NCBI GenBank assembly: GCA_947475685.1
Contig: CANJNC010000006.1
Span: 31,491 to 95,490, forward strand
Source of the DNA: Comamonadaceae bacterium
GTDB taxonomy: Bacteria; Pseudomonadota; Gammaproteobacteria; Burkholderiales; Burkholderiaceae_C
Length of the DNA stretch: 64,000 nt
Reading direction: 5' to 3'
Part shown: one piece after another, positions 57,924 to 64,000 of the stretch
Position numbering within the stretch: the first letter of the stretch is position 1
Layout: each line of letters starts with the position of its first letter
Notes under the pieces: generated by a model
What the model was told of the DNA's origin: nothing
What the model saw: only the letters and a program-made list of their open reading frames with translations
Database searches by the model: none
Position numbers and translations under genes: made by a program

Positions 57924-58868
57924 TTAGTCTTTCTTGGTCAAGGTGGATGCAGCTAAATTAATATGATCAAAGGCCTGAGACATATAATTTTCATAATTGT
58001 CTTTTTCTACAAATCCTAAGTGAGGCGTACATAAGCAATTTTTGAGATCTTGAAGAGGATGACGTTTTAAAAGTACGGGCTCTTGCTCATAGACATCAAC
58101 CGCAGCAAAACCTGGACGACCTTGCTTTAAAGCTTGATACAACGCACCAGCCTCAATCACTTCAGCTCTAGCTGTATTGACTAGGATTGAGTCCGGCTTC
58201 ATCAGATCCAAATCCGTAGCCGTGACATGATTCGTGGTTTGAGGTGAGAGTCTAAGCAACACACACAGTACATCTGCTTCTGAAAAAAATGCCTCCCTCG
58301 ACGCCGCAAAATTCCAACCCTTTTGAAGGGCTTTCAACTTTGAAGACTCACGCCCCCAAACAAGAATTCTTGCACCTAGAGTTTGACCAGCACTGGCAAC
58401 TTGTTCACCGATGCGCCCTAAACCTAAGATAGCCAGAGTACGCCCGTTCAGTTGCCTGCCTATGCTTCTTTGCCACAAGCCAGCTTGCATATTATTTACC
58501 TCTTGGGCGAAGTTTCGCAAACTTGCCAAAACCATTAACAAAGTGAATTCGGCATTGGCAACTGATGTTCCCTGCGTCTCAAAAACTGAAATCCCAAGTC
58601 TATTGCATACATCCATATCCAAGTGACGACCAACTTTTCCAGCCTGAGCAATGATTTTCAGTTCTGGTAATTTTTCTAAAAGTTCTGAGGTGATGAAAGA
58701 TCGCTCCCTGATCAATACCAGAGCTTCAATGCCCTTTAATACTTCAGAAAGCTCATCGATATCTTCAATGTGCCTATTCAAGATCAAAACGTCATGACCA
58801 CTTAGTTTTTGAAAACAATTGAGCGAGCGAACCGAATCTTGAAAGTCATCTAGGATGGCAATCTTCAT
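57924..58868 (-). CDS. D-isomer-specific 2-hydroxyacid dehydrogenase
   Basis: NAD(P)-dependent dehydrogenase of 314 aa acting on 2-hydroxy or 2-oxo acids. LAILGLGRIGEQVASAGQTL is the Rossmann motif; NTARAEV (Arg), YEQEPV (Glu) and CTPHLGF (His) supply the catalytic triad. ATG 58868 has AAGG seven bases upstream and is preferred over the TTG at 58871. It follows a Bug protein in an operon headed by the muconolactone-isomerase-like gene, so it may reduce or oxidise a ring-cleavage derived acid. Confidence 0.92.
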   Translation of the reverse strand: MKIAILDDFQDSVRSLNCFQKLSGHDVLILNRHIEDIDELSEVLKGIEALVLIRERSFITSELLEKLPELKIIAQAGKVGRHLDMDVCNRLGISVFETQGTSVANAEFTLLMVLASLRNFAQEVNNMQAGLWQRSIGRQLNGRTLAILGLGRIGEQVASAGQTLGARILVWGRESSKLKALQKGWNFAASREAFFSEADVLCVLLRLSPQTTNHVTATDLDLMKPDSILVNTARAEVIEAGALYQALKQGRPGFAAVDVYEQEPVLLKRHPLQDLKNCLCTPHLGFVEKDNYENYMSQAFDHINLAASTLTKKD

Positions 58869-58915
58869 CAAAGGCCTTAATTTACTTAAAAAAACTCGAT
58901 GGTAAGGATATGTCT

Positions 58916-59896
58916 TTACTGCGCCTTGACGTTGGCTTTGTGTACTATTTCACCCCATTTTAAAACATCAGATTGAATTTGTGCGCCAAATTGCTCTGGT
59001 GTATTGTTGATGACATCAGCACCCATTTTTTCCAACTCGCTTCTCAACTCAGCAGATTGAAGTACTTTAGAGACATCGGCGAATAATTTTTGAATGATGG
59101 GTTTTGGTGTCTGCGCTGGTGCTACCAAACCAAACCAATTCGTGAACTCGTAACCTGATACACCAGACTCAGAAATAGTTGGCACCTGGGGCAATAAAGG
59201 TGAACGCTTGGAACCCAAGACGGCAAGCGCTTTCAATCGTCCTGACTTGATCAGCGGCAAAACTTGCACAAGGCTATCCATAGTAAAGTCAACTTGCCCA
59301 GCAAGCAAGTCAGCAATACTAGGACCACTCCCTTTATAAACGACATGAGTATAACTGGTGCCTGTCATGAAACCAAATAACTCTACAGCGAGGTGCGGTG
59401 CACCGCCAATACCCGAGGATGAGTAATTCAGCTCATTGGGTTTCTTTTTAGCCATTGAAATCAATTCTTCCACATTATTTGCGGCCAGACCCGTTCTGGC
59501 AACCAGTACAAAACTAATACCAACCACGTTGGTAATAGGTGAGAGTTCTTTCGCTGGATCGGTAGTTAAGTTATACAAGTGCTGATTGATAGCCATGTTG
59601 CCCATTGTTGCCATCATGATGGTATGACCATTAGCTGCAGACCGAGCTACCTGTGTAGTGGCAATCGTGCCTCCTGCACCACCTTTGTTATCAATCACTA
59701 CGGGCTGATTCCACATAACGCTCAAAGGAGTTGCCACTTTGCGAGCGACAATGTCAGTGCCACCTCCAGCAGGGAAACCGACAACCATGGTTACCGCTTT
59801 ATCAGGAAAGTTTTGAGCATGTACAAATGTAACGCTGCTTATTCCAAGAACAAATAAGCCAAAGATTGGAGCCGACTTGATAAAATAATTAAGCAT
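58916..59896 (-). CDS. Bug/TctC family substrate-binding protein (5)
   Basis: Periplasmic binding protein of 326 aa. ATG 59896 (a GTG precedes it directly) with GAGG at proper distance; signal core APIFGLFVLGISSVTFVHAQ, then NFPDKAVTMVVGFPAGGGTD, the complete ligand loop. DNKGGAGGTIATTQVA and VVYKGSGPSIADLLAGQVDF are present. It starts 10 bp after the stop of the isomerase-like gene and is 47 bp ahead of the dehydrogenase, so the three form one operon. Its ligand is probably the substrate of this pathway. Confidence 0.92.
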   Translation of the reverse strand: MLNYFIKSAPIFGLFVLGISSVTFVHAQNFPDKAVTMVVGFPAGGGTDIVARKVATPLSVMWNQPVVIDNKGGAGGTIATTQVARSAANGHTIMMATMGNMAINQHLYNLTTDPAKELSPITNVVGISFVLVARTGLAANNVEELISMAKKKPNELNYSSSGIGGAPHLAVELFGFMTGTSYTHVVYKGSGPSIADLLAGQVDFTMDSLVQVLPLIKSGRLKALAVLGSKRSPLLPQVPTISESGVSGYEFTNWFGLVAPAQTPKPIIQKLFADVSKVLQSAELRSELEKMGADVINNTPEQFGAQIQSDVLKWGEIVHKANVKAQ

Positions 59897-59906
59897 CACT
59901 TGATCC

Positions 59907-60197
59907 TCAGTTTTGCGTTTGAGTAGCTAGAAAAGATTTAGCGTGATCGATATCTATCAACGGAAAAACCTCCATGTGAGCAGGAATAATATCAGCCCAT
60001 TCATTCATGTAGCGATGTAATATTTCATTGGAATCAACATCAAACAATGCAACAGCTCCACGACCTACTCGGGCATGAACTGATTTAACATAGCCTTTTT
60101 TAATCAACGGATTAATCCAATCCCAGTATCGGCTGCGATCTTGGACAAGTGTGCTTGGACGCTCTGGTCTTGGTGTACTGATAACTAAAAACAGCAT
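59907..60197 (-). CDS. Muconolactone isomerase-like small protein
   Basis: Protein of 96 aa. It begins MLFLVISTPRPER and ends with VGRGAVALFDVDSNEILHRY then MEVFPLIDI; the FDVDS-x-x-x-LH pattern and size match the ferredoxin-like fold of muconolactone delta-isomerase (CatC). The active-site details of true CatC are not all recognisable, so it may isomerise another lactone or be a relative of unknown role. ATG 60197 has GGAG eight bases upstream; the longer frame upstream is not family-like. It heads the operon with the Bug protein and dehydrogenase. Confidence 0.78.
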   Translation of the reverse strand: MLFLVISTPRPERPSTLVQDRSRYWDWINPLIKKGYVKSVHARVGRGAVALFDVDSNEILHRYMNEWADIIPAHMEVFPLIDIDHAKSFLATQTQN

Positions 60198-60749
60198 GAG
60201 TTGCTCTCCAATTTTTTTGATTAAATAAAAGTCAATTCCGATATAAATGAACCGCAATTTGAAACGTCATTAAATTGTCAAACCCGTTTTTACCTTTAAT
60301 TTGGTCTGTATGGCAATTGGCATAAACCAGAATTTAAGGTAAAACCATTCCATTAGATCAGTTTTTACTAAGCACCCAGATCTATTATTTCTGCTTACTG
60401 ATTCAAATCAACCGTCTTTTTCAAAGGAAATTGTGTATATTTTGTTCAAAAAAAATTATTCGATGCGCGAACATGCAGACTGAACGCAAGAAGTTGGAAA
60501 AGCAAGAACTGGAGGAGTTCAAAAGAATTGATTACTTCAGATTTCTTTGACATTCGGCAGCATCTTGCCTCATTCCTTGAAGTTGCTACCTGCAACCTCT
60601 TTTTAAATAATAATTTGTCCACCAGAATCGATTTTGGTGTCAAAAATGAATGTAAAATCTATTATAATAATTTAGATTATATTTTAATTTAATAATTATA
60701 TTAATTGATGTTGTCGTGAATATATGAAGCTAGATGAGACGAAAATATT
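60198..60749. other. AT-rich intergenic region with a long imperfect inverted repeat
   Basis: About 550 bp. An imperfect dyad pairs 60286-60304 with 60327-60345 (19-nt arms, TTTACCTT against AAGGTAAA cores, 22-nt loop); it lies about 90 bp before the isomerase-like gene. A minus-strand frame (60446-60643, 65 codons) and short plus-strand frames overlap one another without ribosome sites or recognisable family, so I call no gene. The remaining 100 bp before the 141-aa gene are almost purely A and T. Confidence 0.45.
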
Positions 60750-61175
60750 ATGAAAAATTCTCATAAAATTAATTTAGCTTTTGATGATTCAGAACCAACA
60801 TCATTTTCAATTCTTATGCATTCTGATAAATTTAAGATATCTATCGAACAAATTATTAAAGAATTAAATAGACAAAAAAGACTTGAGGACCAAGTATTTG
60901 AATCCGTTGTGAAAATTGGAAAATTGCTTCAAGAATTGAAAGATCACACCAATAATTTAAATATCAAAGGCAAAAATAAATTACTTGAATCTTTTGAGAA
61001 TAATTTACCAATAAGTCCGCGCATCATCGCTAAATACATATCCGTATTTTCAAATCCTAAACATTCACATGTAAATCACAAAGAAAATCTACCGAATACC
61101 ATTACCTCCATACATGAACTTTCGCTTCTTGATGCGTTAGAACTTTTGATATTAAAAGAAGGTGGTGAAGTCTAG
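60750..61175 (+). CDS. Uncharacterised AT-rich 141-aa protein
   Basis: I do not recognise this protein. It is encoded in very AT-rich DNA, unlike the rest of the window. The middle is predicted helical (IIKELNRQKRLEDQVFESVV, then VVKIGKLLQELKDHTNNL), like a short coiled coil, followed by PISPRIIAKYISVF, which could be a small helix-turn-helix-like element, and an acidic end. No signal peptide or membrane segment. The ribosome site is weak (GAGACG). It lies 150 bp ahead of a secreted protease on the same strand; a regulatory link is only a guess. Confidence 0.55.
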   Translation: MKNSHKINLAFDDSEPTSFSILMHSDKFKISIEQIIKELNRQKRLEDQVFESVVKIGKLLQELKDHTNNLNIKGKNKLLESFENNLPISPRIIAKYISVFSNPKHSHVNHKENLPNTITSIHELSLLDALELLILKEGGEV

Positions 61176-61261
61176 AGTTTTAAAAACAGGAACGCATTTG
61201 CAAGCAGCTATACACTTCAAATAAAAAATATAGAGTTTAATACGACCACTTAAGCCCGAGT

Positions 61262-61291
61262 TTGATAGTTGAATCTAATTAAGGTTAGAAT
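61262..61291 (+). promoter_or_regulatory. Candidate sigma-70 promoter of the secreted protease
   Basis: TTGATA (61262-61267), 18-bp spacer, TAGAAT (61286-61291); each box differs from consensus by one base. Predicted start near 61298, giving a 28-nt leader without a clear ribosome site. AT-rich surroundings lower the specificity. Confidence 0.45.
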
Positions 61292-61325
61292 TTATTTAGA
61301 TCAGAACAATTCAATTACTTAAAAA

Positions 61326-63935
61326 ATGGCAAACGTCAATGCAGTACCAGGCAATACCTCATCTAATTCAGCTCAAAAAATATCAATTGGTGACACTTTA
61401 ATTGGTGCACTCACTGTCAAAGGAGGGTTTCAATATTACTCGATTCAAGTAAATGGGCCATCTGTATTAGAAATTAATTTTTTTGTAAATTCTACCTCTC
61501 TCAGCAATTATGCTTATACATTAAATATTTCAAACTCACAAAATCAAAGAATATCTTGGGCAACACTAGGATACGGATTAACAAATTCTACATTTGACAC
61601 TTACTTAGGCGCATCGGGGACATATTATCTTTATGTCGGCAATAACAATATATTTTTACCAGATCCTTATTCGTTCTCTTTAACTTACAGCAATCAACTG
61701 CTTGGCAATATTCAGCAAAAACCAAACAATACTTTATCAACGGCTACAAAAGTTAATTTAAATAACACCATAACTGGACATACGAGTAATACAAATGATC
61801 CAGGTTATTTTTCTTTCTCCATATCCAAAACTTCTACTTACGCTATTAGTTTTGATGCTCCAATTACTTCACTTGTAACAATTGACAATACTGAGATCAA
61901 ATCGGCGAATTACTGTCTATCAATTTTGGATTCAAATGGCAAAACACTCCAAACTTACACTACATTTTTTCAAAATACTTCACCTACTTTATTTACCAAT
62001 TTAAATCCTGGTAATTATTATTTATTAATAAATGGAGACACGGGTTATAACGCTGACAATTACCACTTCGCCATCAATAATACCCAACTATCAAACCCTA
62101 AAACAATCATTGTTGGCAATAAAGTTTCAGATACGATTCAAGTCGACTCGAAAGTTAAAACATATGCAATCAACTTAGTCGCAGGAAATTTCTACCAATT
62201 CAACTGTTACGCAGACAATACAACTCTCTTGAGTGGGCTTAAAGGAGAAAAGTTGTCGCTGTTAAATTTAAATGGAAATGTGATTGAAAATAATTTAAAC
62301 ACCCCTTCTATTAATCAAGAAGGAGCAACTCAAAGCACGATTAACTTAGAACCTTCTATCGAAATTATTGCACCTTATACAGGAACATATTACTTAACAG
62401 TCGACTCTTCAACCAATACTGGCAGTTTTACCTTAAACACCATACAACATACAAAAAATGATCTGCTGCAAGATGTTTTAATAAAAGCTATGAAATCATC
62501 TCCAAATGCATTTTGGAAAAATCCGTCAAATCAAACTTTAAATTTGACATATGCATTCATGACGACCAACCCAAGTTCATCCCAGACTGGATTTACAGCA
62601 ATGACTGCTGAACAACAAGTAATAATTAAAAAAGCACTTCAAACTGTTTCATCTTTGTCCAACATAAATTTCACATTTACAACCGATGAAAAAAACGCAA
62701 ATTTATTGTATGGTACAAGTACTCAATCAAGTAGCAGTGGATTGACACAATTGATTAAAACCAACTCAGATGGCACCTATAAACAAAAAGGTGTTTTCAT
62801 GAATAATACTGGATCTACTTTATCCACTATGATGGATGCTGGGGGAAGTGGATTTCAAACACTAATTCATGAAACAGGTCATGCTCTTGGCCTAAAACAT
62901 CCCGGCGAATACAATTCTGGTTCAACTGAAGACCTAAGTTATCTTGGCCCTTTTGCTCCTTCAGGATGGGACAATAAAGAATATACAATAATGTCATATG
63001 TACCAAATCAATATTCGCTAAATACTAATAAATCAAGTTATTCAACCTTAGACATCGCTGCTCTTCAAAACTTGTATGGGGTACCAACGGACCTAAAAAT
63101 TACTACGTTTACAGTTTCCCCCACTGCGCCGATTCATACAACAGCACCTATAGCAGCACTTGGTTCAACAGTAGACTTGTCAAACCAGACCATTGGTTGT
63201 AATCTATCATTGCTTGCGGGAACTTTATCCTCAATTGGAGTTGACTCTAGAGGCGTTGCTGCTCATGACAATATTACGATGCCATGGGGTAGTCAATTTA
63301 ATAAAGTGATTACAAGTCCAGCTGGGGATGTCATATATTGCAACAATCTCAATAACATAATTACTCTTACTGCAGGAAACAATACTATTATTTCTAGTGG
63401 TGGTAATGATCTAGTCAATGTCAATCAAAATTCTGCAAATATTAATATTAATTCTAACAATGGTTTTTTAACGGTAACTGATACAACTGGAAAGTTCGGT
63501 ACAAATACATTAATTAATATCAATAGAATTAAATTAACAGATACAAACCTTGCATTCGATTTGGCTGGGAATGCGGGGAGTGTTGCAAAAGTAATTGGAG
63601 CTATTTTTGGTCCCTCATCTGTCAAAAATGCAACTTACGTAGGTATTGGGCTCAATTATCTTGATAACAATATGACATACTCGCAGTTAAGCGCTCTAGC
63701 ACTCAACGCTGTTGGAGCAAAAACTCCTGCTCAAATAGTTAATTTACTTTATACCAATGTCGTTGGTTTAGCACCCACTACCAGTCAAGCAAATCCGTAC
63801 ATTCAAATGCTTCAAACCGGGACTTCACCTGGAGATCTAGCAGTATTGGCCGAAGATACTTCATTGAATATCATAAACATCAACCTTACTGGTTTATCAA
63901 CAACTGGAATCAAATACATTCCAATTAATTTGTAA
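61326..63935 (+). CDS. Secreted serralysin-type metalloprotease with N-terminal PPC-like domains and DUF4214-type C-terminus
   Basis: Protein of 869 aa without an N-terminal signal peptide. Residues about 20-375 hold three beta-rich repeats like bacterial pre-peptidase C-terminal (PPC) domains (for example GDTLIGALTVKGGFQYYSIQ, PGYFSFSISKTSTYAISFDA, TGTYYLTVDSSTNTGSFTL). The protease follows: HETGHALGLKHP with zinc ligands His515, His519 and His525 and catalytic Glu516, and Met-turn TIMSYV at Met556, the M10 serralysin pattern. RTX calcium repeats are only vestigial (SSGGNDLVNV). The last 130 residues (AKVIGAIFGPSS to INLTGLSTTGIKYIPINL) match a C-terminal module seen on many secreted proteins in this order, probably the type I secretion signal. 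The gene is AT-rich; no transporter genes are in view. Confidence 0.82.
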   Translation: MANVNAVPGNTSSNSAQKISIGDTLIGALTVKGGFQYYSIQVNGPSVLEINFFVNSTSLSNYAYTLNISNSQNQRISWATLGYGLTNSTFDTYLGASGTYYLYVGNNNIFLPDPYSFSLTYSNQLLGNIQQKPNNTLSTATKVNLNNTITGHTSNTNDPGYFSFSISKTSTYAISFDAPITSLVTIDNTEIKSANYCLSILDSNGKTLQTYTTFFQNTSPTLFTNLNPGNYYLLINGDTGYNADNYHFAINNTQLSNPKTIIVGNKVSDTIQVDSKVKTYAINLVAGNFYQFNCYADNTTLLSGLKGEKLSLLNLNGNVIENNLNTPSINQEGATQSTINLEPSIEIIAPYTGTYYLTVDSSTNTGSFTLNTIQHTKNDLLQDVLIKAMKSSPNAFWKNPSNQTLNLTYAFMTTNPSSSQTGFTAMTAEQQVIIKKALQTVSSLSNINFTFTTDEKNANLLYGTSTQSSSSGLTQLIKTNSDGTYKQKGVFMNNTGSTLSTMMDAGGSGFQTLIHETGHALGLKHPGEYNSGSTEDLSYLGPFAPSGWDNKEYTIMSYVPNQYSLNTNKSSYSTLDIAALQNLYGVPTDLKITTFTVSPTAPIHTTAPIAALGSTVDLSNQTIGCNLSLLAGTLSSIGVDSRGVAAHDNITMPWGSQFNKVITSPAGDVIYCNNLNNIITLTAGNNTIISSGGNDLVNVNQNSANININSNNGFLTVTDTTGKFGTNTLININRIKLTDTNLAFDLAGNAGSVAKVIGAIFGPSSVKNATYVGIGLNYLDNNMTYSQLSALALNAVGAKTPAQIVNLLYTNVVGLAPTTSQANPYIQMLQTGTSPGDLAVLAEDTSLNIININLTGLSTTGIKYIPINL

Positions 63936-64000
63936 TTTAACTTGCATTCTCGCTTTTGTCCTGACTGAACCAACCTCCACAATTTAATGAATATGATGTC

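Noticed and set aside
60446..60643. 65-codon minus-strand frame in the AT-rich gap
   Set aside because: No ribosome site; plus-strand frames over the same bases are equally open, so coding direction is not supported.
1..64000. CRISPR array, prophage, insertion sequence, toxin-antitoxin or restriction system
   Set aside because: No regularly spaced repeats, transposase, integrase, phage structural or nuclease-type genes were recognised in any frame.

Overview
The window looks like a chromosome segment of a betaproteobacterium of the order Burkholderiales, most like a Comamonadaceae-type lineage. The grounds are the conserved order rpsO-pnp-quinone oxidoreductase-tpiA-secG-tRNA-Leu-nuoABCDEFGHIJKLMN followed by a DUF1178 gene, separate nuoC and nuoD, the pairs ybiB-cobA and pepN-fbp, and five orphan Bug/TctC periplasmic binding proteins. 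Base composition is moderate for this order and drops sharply after about 60.2 kb. The genus is not determined from sequence alone.

Layout. 1-2.4 kb (minus): catabolic acyl-CoA operon (nitronate monooxygenase, enoyl-CoA hydratase/isomerase, class III CoA-transferase cut by the window edge). 2.5-6.0 kb (plus): DoxX membrane protein and three periplasmic binding proteins. 6.2-26.7 kb (minus): core block of DUF1178, the complete 14-gene NADH:quinone oxidoreductase operon, tRNA-Leu(GAG), secG, tpiA, a quinone oxidoreductase, pnp and rpsO. 27-35.7 kb: hsp20 with a candidate heat-shock promoter, tsaD, ybiB, cobA, prfB with its programmed frameshift, pepN and fbp. 35.9-44 kb: a Bug protein next to a NicC-like flavin monooxygenase, an MDR oxidoreductase, an unknown 88-aa protein, a CNNM/CorC protein, apaH, rhlE, dcd and a decayed coding remnant.

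44.6-50.5 kb: a complete tripartite RND efflux operon (outer-membrane factor, adaptor, permease), with a palindrome in front and a strong terminator behind. 50.6-60.2 kb: accessory metabolism, namely a PQQ-type sorbosone dehydrogenase with a dihaem cytochrome c, an LLM flavin oxidoreductase overlapping a Bug gene, tRNA-Lys(CTT), two small envelope proteins, a LigB-type extradiol dioxygenase, and an operon of a muconolactone-isomerase-like protein, a Bug protein and a 2-hydroxyacid dehydrogenase. 60.2-64 kb: AT-rich, with an unknown 141-aa protein and an 869-aa secreted metalloprotease of serralysin type that has an unusual architecture.

How it works together. The core block supplies respiration (complex I), RNA turnover, translation and central carbon metabolism. 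The flanks look like scavenging of organic and aromatic acids: high-affinity binding proteins sit beside flavin and ring-cleaving oxygenases and CoA-dependent enzymes. No CRISPR array, prophage, insertion sequence or rRNA was seen. The least explained parts are the AT-rich right end, the compound palindrome before the sorbosone dehydrogenase, the tRNA-Lys with an unpaired acceptor end, and the orphan small genes.
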